Shown here piece after piece: positions 36,332 through 43,634 of a DNA stretch of 64,000 nucleotides. Under the pieces are notes generated by a model. It was not told the DNA's origin and searched no databases. It saw only the letters and a program-made list of their open reading frames with translations. A program made the translations under genes and the position numbers. Origin of the DNA: Bicyclus anynana (Eukaryota > Arthropoda > Insecta > Lepidoptera > Nymphalidae); the NCBI RefSeq assembly GCF_947172395.1, contig NC_069105.1, positions 10,623,971 through 10,687,970 on the forward strand, read 5' to 3'. How positions within the stretch are numbered: the first letter of the stretch is position 1; each line of letters opens with the position of its first letter.

Positions 36332-38590
36332 GCAGAGACATATATACAGAGAGATAGACAGGCAGATAGATAGACAGATAGGTAGATAAATAGATAGATA
36401 GATAGATAGATAGATATATAGATAGATGGATGGATAGATAGATGAGAGAGGGAGTTTAATTCGAAACTAGCACTGTCGAGATGTACAGTAAGTACTTGTC
36501 AAACTGCAGGACAGCAGGAGGGCTATTCTGTAGGGTAGTTTTTAAAATGATAGTATACACTTCAGTCCCATACATTTTTTTTACAGGACAATTTTTTTAA
36601 ATTTCATGTTTATGAAAGAAAAATAATTATTGTAAATATATTATTATAAAAATTCAAAGCTTCTTCTACAAAACAAATAAAACATTATTTATAAAAATAG
36701 TATTAATGTGCGTTGGTAATTTATTTTGTAACATTTAACAAAAATCAGATCTTAAAAAACAAACATAATTACAGCAGCTACAGTATTGAAAAAACTGATT
36801 CTAGATAGAAAAGTTTGAAATACGAAAAAAAATATAACTTGGTCACCCTAGGGATTTTCGGAAAACTATTCAAATTAGTTTTAGATAATTAGATGATGTA
36901 TGTACCATTTTACGTATTATCCATTAATTACGGGACATCCTGTATAATGAGAAAGATAGCGATGAATTCGAAACTCGCCCTTGCGAGTTACACAAAACAT
37001 CGTTAGAGAATAGCCGTGCTGAACAGTACTTCCGGACTGTTTCGATTTTTTTGATGTTATAATAGACCAGTTGACACTTTTTTTAAATGTTCTTAAATAG
37101 TTAGTTATTATCGTTCTACTAGACTAAAAAAAAAACATAATTTTTTGAGACGAAAATATTTAAAAATATTAGTTTTTATTTTTAAATATGTTTTTGACAA
37201 TACGAGCTAGCCAGTTTATATTCCAACTGTTTCATGACGTCACTACAATAAATCCCATACAAATGGAGCGTTTCACAAAAACATTAACAATTAGTTCGAC
37301 GTTTAGTACATCATGTTAGTGACGTCACAAAATGGAAGACAGCGTTTTTGACGTTTGGAAATTTTGAAAAAATACGTGATATTTAAATTAGGTTTTTAAA
37401 AGAACTTAACTTTTATTAATTGCCTATTGATATATTTCGGACCCATATTCCATGTACTACACGAAATTAATATTGTTTATATTCAACTAGCTGACGCCGC
37501 GCGGTTTCACCCGCGCGATTCCCGTTTCCGTAGGGCTATGGGGATAATATATAGCCTATAGCCTTCCTCGATAAATGGGCTATCTAACACTGAAATAATT
37601 TTTCAGATCGGACCAGTAGTTCCTGAGATTAGCGCGTTCAATCAAACAAACAACAAACTTTTCAGCTTTATAATATTAGTATAGATTTGATACGAGTCAA
37701 CTACCTATTGGAATCACACTTACACATCCCACATTCCCACAATTTGACCGTTCTTCCATGGCGTTTGATGTACTTAACGTAGTGGTACCTCGAACGTGGA
37801 TCTGTTTTGTCCACCTTACAAATGACGCGACTTTTGGGTTGATTGGAAGACATACCTGTAAGCAATGATGATTTTATAAAATAGATCGGTTACGTCCCTA
37901 CAAAATAACCGCAAAAAGTGATCCGAATAATAGGCTACAAAACTGAGTGCACACATAAATTAATGATTTTAAACTAATTTCGTGGTTGTTTGAACACGCT
38001 AATCTCAGAAACTACTGGTCCGATTTGAAAAATTTTTTCAGTGTTAGATAGCCCATTTATCGAGAAAGGCTATAGGCTATATTTTATGTCTAAAGCCTAG
38101 CTATATGCGTATTTCTACTGGAACGGGAACCACTCGGGTGAAACCGCGCGGTGTCAGCTAGTTATGAATATTATTTAAACGGGTACATACCACAATAAAA
38201 CGACCACGTGACCACGATCCATGCAACTGGGTCGAAATATCGACATTAAAAATCTCGTCGTTTTATCGTGGTATGTACCCGTTTAAATAATATTCATGAG
38301 TGCACACATGAACAATTTTGTCTTTTATTCCATTATTTATGTAAATATATATAGTTTTTACACTTCCTGAACACACAATACGAAATTGTAGCCAATATTT
38401 AGATATTATTTGTTAAAATGACGTTCTTTGTTGACCACAACTAACATTAAGATGTGGAAATTTCCTCTTTTGAGCGCCTCATTTTTCATGACCTAGTAAC
38501 ACATCTAAGAGTATTTAACATCATTGTCTGTAAGTATGTAAATAATAATGCAGGTTTAAAGGCCTGTAACGGTATAAGTACAACTACAGG

Positions 38591-38621
<31 letters not shown>

Positions 38622-41600
38622 CTATATATATATATATATATATATAATCATCATAATAAGATCATTAATGACCTGTTTGGTTGGTTGATGTCAGAAATAA
38701 CAAAATCTTTTTAACAAAAAAAAAATTGAACCGACTTCAAAATCACAAAAATAAACTAAAAAGCGAAAAATAGCATCGTATGTACTACCTTCTGATCACT
38801 TTGAAAGCGGTGCCAACATAGTGATGCATTAACTAAAGCCGATTAAATCATAAACTTTTAGGATAACCCAGATAAACCTAGCGACCCATACATGGGTTCG
38901 TAAGAATAAAAAAATCTACCCTCATTATTTGATTTATTTAAACCAAGTTACACATTTTTTTAGAACCTTTAGTAGATACCTGTTAATTGTAGTGACAAGT
39001 AACGCAGTGAATTAATTATTTTCTTGGTGTTTCACGTGATTGAATATATTTTTATTGGATATTGTAAAACATGTCCTCAAAAAGGTAAGTTTATAATATA
39101 CTAATTGTTATAATTTTAAAAATATAGAAGTAAAAATAGAAACTATGTAACATTTCAGTATTTATGTTAAAAATAAAATAATAAAAACCTAACTTTTTGT
39201 CGCTTTTATATGGCCGCAAATTTTATGAACCCATGTATGGGTCTGTCGGCACAACCATAATACATTAAAAGTTTTGACTGAATATTTTGTTTTTTTCTGT
39301 TTTAGATCAAAACCTTTATCAGTACACGAAATTTTGAACGAGTTAGAGAATGATGATAGCCCGGTCCCAGAATGCATAAACATTTGAACCACCAGATAAC
39401 GCTAATACTGCGGTTACTGATGAAGATTCAGGAGAAGAGGATAATATTGTTATACATAACCTGCCTGATTCAATTTTACGTGCACCTGCTGAAGCTATTT
39501 ATGCCAATCAGATTGATTCTGAATCGGAGAGTGAAGATGAGATTTCTTTGGCTAGTTTACAAAAAAGATCTCGCATTGAACAGCCGCTTCAATAGCCAAG
39601 GCCATTTACATCTGCCGAACTAGAAGATACAGTAATTCGTCCTCCATCAGTGCAAAACAAAACATACGAATGGAGGAATCGACATGGACCAAATGATTTT
39701 CCTAGTTTCCAGCCCTTAGAAGGCCCCAGAAATATGTTACGTTCTCCGATAAACTATTATGACCAATTATATAATGTCGAAGTTATAAATATACTTGTGG
39801 AATATACCAATTTGTATGCTTCTCAAAAAAACAAACCAGGCAATGTTACTACCAGTGAAATGAAATCTTTTATTGGAATATTACTTTATAATAGATACGT
39901 ATGCTTGCCAAGAAAACTCTTCCGATTGTGAATTTTCTCTTGTGAACCAATCTCTATCTCGTGACAGATTTACATACATCAAACCATTTGCACTGTAGTG
40001 ACAACTCATTGATTCTGACCGAAAGTGATAAATATGCTAAAATGCGGCCTTTATTTAGCTTGCTAAATGCTGTTTTTCAAGAAAACGCACCCGTTGAAGA
40101 GATGCATTGACGAGGTTATGATTCCTTACTACGGCGGTCATAGTTGTAAACAGTTCATCAGGGGTAAGCCAATTAGATGGGGATACAAATATTGGATTGG
40201 GGCTACTCGTTTAGGGTATGTAATTTGGTTTGATCCTTACCAAAGGCAGTCCACACAACTACCAGCTGTTTACAAGAAATTTGAACTTGGTGGCAATACT
40301 CTTCAAAACATGTACCCTAACAATACTTTTCATCTTTTCTTTGATAATTATTTCACATCTATCCCTCTTTTACACGAACTGAAAAATAGAAACATGAAAG
40401 CGACCGGTTATTTTGTCATAGTGTTGATATGGCGCTGCATAATTCTTGGTAAATGTTTTGTGTTGATGGTGGAGAAATCAGGTGATCAACCTGGGTTTTC
40501 GCAGATCTGTTACAAGAGCCTTATTGGAAACATACAGAAGGTGTGAAAAACGTGGACCTTTTCCTGCACCTAAAGGTCACCTTGAAAATGTACGACATGA
40601 CAACATCGGTCACCTAATAAGCTATGATAGCAAGATTCTGAAATGCAAAGTATGTAAAAGAAACTGCAATTATATTTGCGTGAAGTGTAATATATGTTTG
40701 CATCCTAAAGAGTGTTTTCTTAGTTACCATTCAGTATAAAATTGTCGCAAAAACTTAAATCTTACTAAAACAATAATAAATAATACTTTTATGCAATAAA
40801 AAGTATTTTATTTATGCCTACATACGTTGTTCAATACTTAATAGTAAATAGTATATGTTTTGCCGACCGACCCATATATGGGATGTCATTTTCCAGCTTT
40901 TCCGAGGGACAATAATTTTTTTTATTATTTTTCCTGAAATACTGAGGTAATAATTAAGAATATATAAAAAAATCACAACTTTCTAAGACAAAAATAGTTT
41001 CAGGCTTATCTGGGTTAAAAAAAAAGAAAAATTAAAATTTTTACTAATTTGCTAGGACACATTAAAAATAGTAAAATCAATTGTACGAAAATTAAATAGG
41101 ACCAATCTGAAAGTGTACTACCTACTATTTCAAACAAAAAAAAAATTAAAATTGATTAATATCTTAACCAACATTCCAAAAAAAAAACATACGCATCGAA
41201 TTGAGAACCTCCTTCTTTTTTTGAAGTCGGTTAAAAATAAAGGTAACGAAAAAAATTTCATATTTTTCAAGGGTAATTGCATACGTCTTTATAATAAACA
41301 GCCACATGAAACCACAGGCATGTCTCTCAATAAGTTCAAAGTTTTTATTAAACTCAAGCTTAAATAAAAAAAAACCATACCCGGTGTTGCCCCATCGCCA
41401 GAAGTGGATGATGTCACGTGACTTGACTCCGTACACACTTTCGTTTCAAAAATCAATCCATTTTTGGTTTCCATTATGGAAAACTTGTCGGCTTCCTGAA
41501 AATTATTATCAAATTACAGTTCCATCGATCCATCTGTCCAATAGATGGGTGACGGGTTATCCCCAGTATAAAAAAAAAATTGTGTAGAAAACTTCAGTAA

Positions 41601-43445
41601 TAGAGCCAGGATTGTATCTATGGGGGGGAGGGAGGGAGTTTGTCTATACTTAAATTGAGACAGCTTCAGCCACAGTTTCGGTTTCGGCTTTAGTTTCGGC
41701 TGCTTTTCAGCCGAAACCGATACTAAGCCGAAACCCGTTATTTCGCCGAACCTTGGCCGGAACCGAAACTAAATCCGTCGGTGGGACTATATACTGACAA
41801 TCTCGAAGCACTGACATTGAAAAATAAAAAATAGTGCGCATCGTATTTACATTGCGATTACGGCGCCAGTAGCTTCCCTTCTCAACTCACATCCCGCATA
41901 TTATAGCTATGGGGCTCAAGCTCAGACCAATTATTGTATAGGACCTGCCTCGCTAGATGTTACTTTTCTGTCAAAGTATATGATCAACGATCTAATGTGA
42001 TTATAAAAACTGTATCTGTATAATCGGTGTTAAATAGTTGTAATCGTGTTCATCGGATAAAGAGCTCCGTAAAATACTTTTTTGTGTAATTGAATTGTGT
42101 AAAAAACGGGCAAAAACTTCTACTTCTTCTTAGTTTAGTATAAGATATATACCAAATCTAAGCTCGTTTTCCTCAGAAAATGACAGACAATTTTGTTCGT
42201 GACTATGAGTGCGATACAGGTCCTTCTATAATTGGTCTGAGACATCTACCGACCACCTGTATAAATAATGCATGTATCTGCAAAGAAATAAATTGATTGA
42301 TTGATTGATTGATTGATTGAAAAAAAATAAAAAATAGTGCGTATCGTATTTGCATTGCGATTACGGCGCCAGTAGCTTCCCTTCTCAACTCACATCCCGC
42401 ATAGCTATGAGGCTCAAGTAACCGACGGCTCTAGAGTGGTGGTTTTACTGAAAGTGAATTTGAAAAGTTTTCAGAAGAGAAGAGAAGTATACAGGATGCT
42501 CGCGAGTATTTCCCTTAACTCTAGTGTTATATTCTTTAAAGAAAATTAATTAAAAATATCTAAGGAACATGTTTTCTAAAATAAATATTTTCGGAGTAAA
42601 AAATATTTCTTTTGTAAATGCGTGACGCAGTGCCTTCTGCATCCAGGGCCCTGTATTCGATTCCCACAACTGGAAAATATTTGTGTGATGAGCATGAGTA
42701 TTTTTCCAGTGGCTGTATGTATTTTTACATTATATAAGTATTTATATGTATTATAAAAATGTATATGAATATTATAATATCAACTATCTTAGTACCCATA
42801 ACACAAGCTACTCTGTATGCTTACTTTGAGGCTAGATAGCCGATATAGATGTGTATTGTATATGTATATTTTTTATTTATTAAAAATATATCCCTGTCCC
42901 TTAAATCGCATCCTTATATTAAAACCTAGCCAAACTTTTTCATTGATAAATATCATGAAATAGCTTACTGGTGAGTGGTGAAGTACGGAGTACCAGTTGC
43001 AATATCTCGTCGACATCGACAGCCTTAGATAAAGGTGTGTGTTACATGGTTAGTCGAAATTATTTGAATTACTTTGTATGAGAATCATTAAAAGTTCCTT
43101 TTAAGTTAAAAAATAAAATAGTTATGCATTTCGACTCCTATAAGTAAAATAGTTATGCATTTCGACTCCTATAAGTAAAATAGTTATGCATTTCGACTCC
43201 TATAAGTGGACTTGTCAACACCTTGAAGTTATGGAAAATACTCCGCAACATCCTATATATCGCACCTTGATTTCCTTACTAAACGCAGCATCCAGATCTT
43301 TGCCAAAGCTCGTTTGCCCCGTGGTGCCGAATCCTGGCTCAGACACGAGCGACGCGATATTACCATCCTCTTCTGTCCATGCAAACCGCGCCTGCTCAGA
43401 GCCCTCAGGGTAGAAACCGTCTCGGAATAAACGAGGTACCTCCAA
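28486..43445 (-). CDS. C2H2 zinc-finger protein gene, 12 exons found, 5' end missing
   Basis: Probable nuclear DNA-binding protein. Twelve exons join in phase (0, 0, 1, 1, 0, 1, 0, 2, 0, 0, 1, 1 at their starts) into about 562 codons. Residues counted from the 43445 exon: an acidic N-terminal part; a charged segment; then five C2H2 fingers with ligands C141/C144/H157/H161, C169/C172/H185/H189, C197/C200/H213/H217, C225/C228/H241/H245, C253/C256/H269/H274. Finger 5 uses the H-x4-H spacing. Linkers are variants of TGEKP (HTDERNF, HSAERPY, HSDDKPY, HTNARPY). A proline/lysine linker and a roughly 250-residue C-terminal part without a recognised domain follow. The finger pattern (FRQLSTL, FNRVSTL, FHQKGNL) is reminiscent of FEZ-type fingers, but I do not name the gene. 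Introns are loaded with transposons. Confidence 0.9.
28985..29190 (-). mobile_element. LINE 3' region in intron
   Basis: Begins with four AGTCAA repeats, then 'TTCATTTATTTCAAATAGG', 'AAAGTTACGAGGGTTCC', 'GCCTTGGTCCGAGAAGAG'. Same family as 10900-11075. Lies in the last intron of the zinc-finger gene. Confidence 0.75.
29249..29386 (-). CDS. Zinc-finger gene exon, Ser/Cys-rich then acidic
   Basis: Acceptor ATATTTCCAG/G and donor G/GTAAGA (43-48 of 29200). Phase 1 in, phase 1 out. Encodes DEVKAGPCSSSSCTPSTAVA and, further on, SGFDAPPDEQVLRP. If the donor is not used the frame stays open for ten more codons to TAG, giving a possible shorter isoform. No domain recognised. Confidence 0.82.
29437..29755 (-). 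mobile_element. SINE-A in zinc-finger gene intron
   Basis: Full-length SINE-A in the same orientation as the gene, in the intron between the 29964 and 29249 exons. Small deletion in 'CCAGACCAATTAAG' where GTCCAGG is missing. Confidence 0.88.
29964..30117 (-). CDS. Zinc-finger gene exon, hydrophobic C-terminal region
   Basis: Acceptor TGTCTTTCACAG and donor G/GTCAGT. Phase 0 in, phase 1 out. 51 codons: EIDVESIPDASGAVQIRVPV, then a Val/Pro-rich stretch and SVEEPHYEYLTTASN. Reading through the donor meets TAA two codons later, so a retained intron would end the protein here. Confidence 0.85.
30785..30868 (-). CDS. Zinc-finger gene exon (28 codons)
   Basis: Acceptor TGTTTTTAG and donor CAG/GTATTT. 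Both phases 0. Encodes MLVPATAEDLRVGGKIILGS followed by EENLNKAQ. Too short to judge alone, but it joins both neighbours in frame. Confidence 0.8.
31434..31710 (-). CDS. Zinc-finger gene exon, 92-codon C-terminal region
   Basis: Acceptor CGATTCCAG and donor CAG/GTTAGT. Enters in phase 2 and leaves in phase 0. Contains SRWEIKTEQGDLWGDGPWRS, a Val-rich patch (NGVVVDAIN) and PVLVKVIDAKLPGGKQ. Codon use and residue composition look like real protein. No family recognised. Confidence 0.88.
31778..32027. mobile_element. 250-bp foldback element (TATACAG-GTGTCCC type)
   Basis: Left end TATACAGAATGTCCCGTGAA, right end complement TATACAGAGTGTCCCGAAAA. The two halves pair over about 100 bases (ATTACGACATACT, ATGTTAGCCGAAATTTTATG and their complements). 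In the intron between exons 31710 and 32405. Confidence 0.85.
32060..32345. repeat. GC-rich intronic block, repeat of unknown class
   Basis: Contains 'GGTGACACTCCCATGATATG', 'GGCGACGGGGGGAAAGACTG', 'CATCAGTCGTGGATTTC' and a tandem 'AATGGCATGACAC'. No coding frame or splice sites. My impression that this is a dispersed lepidopteran repeat is from memory, not tested. Confidence 0.4.
32405..32508 (-). CDS. Zinc-finger gene exon, end of finger 5 and linker
   Basis: Acceptor TTCCATTTCAG and donor AG/GTATTC. Phase 0 in, phase 2 out. The second codon is the last zinc ligand of finger 5 (H274), which fixes this join. The rest is a basic, proline-containing linker (RIAPPPTLVKKPESSS). Confidence 0.9.
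32574..32850 (-). pseudogene. RTE-like fragment in intron
   Basis: Minus-strand RTE ORF2 3' end: ATATAAGCCGATGGACGTCC complement terminus, CCAAGGTGCTGGAATG-like and AAGCTGAACTGGCAATG-like pieces. Several indels. Confidence 0.8.
32942..33051 (-). CDS. Zinc-finger gene exon, fingers 4-5
   Basis: Acceptor TTAATTCCCAG and donor AAG/GTATGC. Enters in phase 1. Completes finger 4 (NLRNHLFTH) and carries most of finger 5 (CNICMKGFNQQSNLVCHKQK). The intron splits finger 5 before its final His. Confidence 0.92.
33172..33365 (-). pseudogene. RTE-like fragment in intron
   Basis: Second RTE 3' end in the same gene, same orientation. Internally deleted: 'AGCCGATGGACGTCCACAG', 'GGTCTCGAGCCGCCAGC', 'CCTTGGGACCCCAACGTCC'. 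Confidence 0.8.
33476..33587 (-). CDS. Zinc-finger gene exon, fingers 3-4
   Basis: Acceptor TTTTATGCAG and donor AAAG/GTTTTT (weak consensus). Phase 0 in, phase 1 out. Has the second Cys and helix of finger 3 (CEKTFNRVSTLISHRKTH), linker SDDKPYK and the Cys pair of finger 4 (CHICPKGFHQK). Confidence 0.92.
33699..33982. mobile_element. 284-bp foldback element (GTGTCCC type)
   Basis: Left 'GGGGTGTCCCAAAAATCAACG', 'CAAGCCGGAAACGGGC', 'CTGAGTCGTGTAGG'; right half is the complement ('CACGACTCGG', 'CCGTTTCCGGCTTGACG', 'GGGACACTCTGTATA'). Shares only terminal GTGTCCC...CTGTATA with the 31778 element, so it is a sister family. Confidence 0.85.
34115..34515 (+). mobile_element. Helitron-like variant (AAAGAGGTAAAG type)
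   Basis: 'CTATACTAATATTATAAAG' then 'AGGTAAAGTTTGTAAG', a CCTACCC-rich insert, and a second start 'CTAATAATATAAAGAGG' followed by 'GGATCTACTGGACCGATTTG', 'AGAAAGCTACGTTATT', 'CACGGGAACGGGAACTACG'. Looks like one element inside, or abutting, another of the same family. Confidence 0.65.
34920..35096 (-). mobile_element. Helitron-like variant
   Basis: Minus-strand relative of 34115: 'GCCTATAGCACTCCTCG', 'AAAATCGGACCAGTAGTTCC', 'ACAAACTTTACCTCTTTATA', ending ATATTAGTATAGAG. Confidence 0.7.
35448..35596. mobile_element. AACCGACTTC-bounded element next to exon
   Basis: Bounded by GAACCGACTTGG and TTTGAAGTCGGTT. Interior 'GAGGTAACAAAC' and 'ACATACGCATCGAATTG' match the right end of the 41232 copy. 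It ends 14 bases from the donor of the fingers 1-3 exon (35611). Confidence 0.75.
35611..35774 (-). CDS. Zinc-finger gene exon, fingers 1-3
   Basis: Acceptor ACTATCTTTAG and donor GAG/GTATGT. Enters in phase 1 and its first two bases complete the second Cys of finger 1. Encodes finger 1 helix (YTLLRHLPTH), all of finger 2 (CDACSKSFRQLSTLSQHRAIH without its linker) and the first Cys of finger 3. GC-rich. A long GA/GATA microsatellite starts 30 bases upstream of the acceptor. Confidence 0.92.
35802..35886. repeat. (GA)n-(GATA)n microsatellite
   Basis: About 20 GA dinucleotides followed by about 11 GATA units, beginning about 30 bases upstream (gene sense) of an acceptor. Confidence 0.95.
35890..36250 (-). 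pseudogene. LINE ORF2 C-terminal fragment in intron
   Basis: The minus reading contains 'HRVGFHPYVVDVPRARTKRF' then 'AFSFLSYARLGFGIPFPSLC' and 'FLNFITWVSSKR', a degraded form of the lepidopteran LINE ending '..RLWN.LP..VFP..YNLGVFK.R'. The tail (AACCTGATGGTGTAGATATAG) follows toward 35890. Confidence 0.7.
36263..36430. repeat. (CAGA)n and (GATA)n microsatellites
   Basis: Seventeen or so CAGA units (36263-36331) followed by interrupted GATA/GATG units to about 36440. With 35802-35886 this makes two microsatellites bracketing a LINE fragment. Confidence 0.95.
36440..37490. other. Intronic stretch, no exon seen
   Basis: A solo right end of the TATACAGGATGTCCC family is at about 36931-36946. 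37050-37160 shares 'CAGTTGACACTTTTTTTA' with 59425. Otherwise AT-rich. Confidence 0.5.
37497..37686 (-). mobile_element. Helitron-like Lep1-type element in intron
   Basis: CTAGCTGACGCCGCGCGG at one end, TATAATATTAGTATAGAT at the other. Full-length, intact compared with 56366-56567. It lies 38 bases from a splice donor of the zinc-finger gene. Confidence 0.88.
37724..37855 (-). CDS. Zinc-finger gene exon, pre-finger basic region
   Basis: Acceptor TTGCTTACAG and donor T/GTAAGT (strong). Phase 1 in and out. Encodes MSSNQPKSRVICKVDKTDPR, a Tyr/Lys-rich stretch (YHYVKYIKRHGR) and LWECGM, the start of finger 1. The first in-frame ATG here would give a protein with fingers but without the acidic N-terminal region, a possible alternative start. 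Confidence 0.9.
37986..38162 (+). mobile_element. Helitron-like Lep1-type element, 5' truncated
   Basis: From 'TTTGAACACGCTAATCTC' to the terminus 'GCGGTGTCAGCTAGTT'. The first 25 bases of the family are missing. Confidence 0.85.
38164..38297. mobile_element. 134-bp palindromic element with 40-bp arms
   Basis: ATGAATATTATTTAAACGGG at 38164 is complemented at the right end (38297). Arms run about 40 bases to CGAC with a single-base bulge. The core reads 'GTGACCACGATCC', 'GTCGAAATATCGACATT'. It abuts the Helitron terminus directly. Confidence 0.85.
38597..38645. repeat. (TA)n microsatellite
   Basis: Two TA tracts separated by one C. Confidence 0.95.
38867..41014 (+). mobile_element. piggyBac-family element, internally deleted
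   Basis: Terminal inverted repeats: CCCAGATAAACCT at 38867-38879 and its complement AGGCTTATCTGGG (one mismatch) at 41002-41014. The right flank is TTAA (41015-41018), the left is ATAA, a mutated TTAA. Subterminal palindromic ACCCATACATGGG-type words lie at about 38884, 39230 and 40868. Length about 2.15 kb. Confidence 0.88.
39071..40739 (+). pseudogene. piggyBac transposase pseudogene (DDE_Tnp_1_7 type)
   Basis: Begins with a 14-base exon (39071-39084) and a clean GT-AG intron (39085-39305). An acidic N-terminus follows (EDSGEEDN, DSESESEDE). Breaks: a frameshift at about 39385, a stop at 39593, and more shifts between 39930 and 40070. The core shows the first catalytic Asp in 'CIDEVMIPYYGGHSCKQF', 'GKPIRWGYKYWIGA', and the second in 'FHLFFDNYFTSIPLL'. 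After 'NMKATGY' about 130 residues are missing, including the third Asp region. The end regains frame: 'SVTRALLETYRR' and a cysteine-rich C-terminal domain (CKVCKRNC, CVKCNICLHPKECF). Non-functional. Confidence 0.9.
41240..41370 (+). pseudogene. LINE ORF2 C-terminal fragment
   Basis: 'FFKGNCIRLYNKQPHETTGM' then 'SLNKFKVFIKLKLK' is the same C-terminal domain as 9950-10209, from a related LINE. It ends just before the donor of the 41381 exon (opposite strand). Confidence 0.65.
41381..41495 (-). CDS. Zinc-finger gene exon (38 codons)
   Basis: Acceptor AATAATTTTCAG and donor CGG/GTATGG. Phase 0 in, phase 1 out. Encodes EADKFSIMETKNGLIFETKV then a Ser/Thr-rich stretch ending GDGATPG. Separated from the next exon by a 3.5-kb intron that holds the piggyBac nest. 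Confidence 0.82.
41665..41775. repeat. GCCGAAAC / GTTTCGGC inverted repeats
   Basis: Four or more 'TTTCGGCT' words on the left and 'AGCCGAAACC' words on the right form an irregular hairpin-prone block. Class unknown. Confidence 0.7.
41819..42418. repeat. Two direct copies of a 100-base segment
   Basis: 'AAAAATAGTGCGCATCG', 'GCGATTACGGCGCCAGTAGC', 'CTCAACTCACATCCCGCAT' at 41819-41921 and again at 42320-42418. The 400 bases between include a LINE-like tail ('AAGAAATAAATTGATTG', (TTGA)n) just before copy two. Confidence 0.8.
42488..42617 (+). mobile_element. Solo arm, TATACAGGATG family
   Basis: 'TATACAGGATGCTCGCGAG' is a left end like those at 31778 and 36946. No opposite arm found, so half an element. 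Confidence 0.5.
42618..42888 (+). mobile_element. SINE-D-like repeat
   Basis: 'GTATTCGATTCCCACAACTGG', 'TGATGAGCATGAGTATTTT', 'TTAGTACCCATAACACAAGC', 'TACTTTGAGGCTAGATAGCC', AT-rich 3' end. A tRNA-like B box at the start supports a SINE origin. Confidence 0.65.
43115..43207. repeat. Three perfect 31-bp tandem copies
   Basis: AAAATAGTTATGCATTTCGA... repeated at 43115, 43146 and 43177 without a mismatch. 53 bases downstream (gene sense) of the donor of the 43266-43445 exon. Confidence 0.95.
43266..43445 (-). CDS. Zinc-finger gene, most upstream linked exon (60 codons)
   Basis: Acceptor TTTGCTTTTCAG and donor AAG/GTGCGA. Phases 0 and 0. Encodes LEVPRLFRDGFYPEGSEQAR, then an acidic stretch (WTEEDGNIASLVSEPGF) and SFGKDLDAAFSKEIK. 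Linked to the gene by frame and spacing only. The next exon upstream is unknown. Confidence 0.75.
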
Positions 43446-43465
43446 CTGAAAAGCAAATGCAACTC

Positions 43466-43634
43466 TCAACGCGTTCGCTGCGGCACTGATTTTTCTGTAC
43501 TTTCCTCTGAGGCGTTACGAGGTCTTTTGACCTCGTACTAAACGTTGTGTGATACGAGGTCAATCGACCTCGTAACTCTTGTAGACGCTATATTTACGAG
43601 GTCAATTGACCTCGTACTGCAACGAATGTGTTAA
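43466..43634. mobile_element. 169-bp TTAA-type mini-element with three palindromes
   Basis: Ends TCAACGCGTTCGCTGCGG and, as complement, TTAACACATTCGTTGCAG. Inside, TACGAGGTC-N4-GACCTCGTA occurs at 43516-43537, 43553-43574 and 43595-43616. TTAA-like ends suggest a piggyBac-type non-autonomous element. Placed 18 bases before the AG of an acceptor. Confidence 0.8.

Larger units (their letters stand above)
38729..41232. mobile_element. AACCGACTTC element split by piggyBac
   Basis: The left end AACCGACTTC (38729) with 'AAAGCGGTGCCAACATAG' and the right end GAAGTCGGTT (41232) with 'ACATACGCATCGAATTG' are the two ends of the family at 11157-11397 and 35448-35596. A piggyBac copy separates them. Two independent copies are an alternative explanation. 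Confidence 0.6.
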
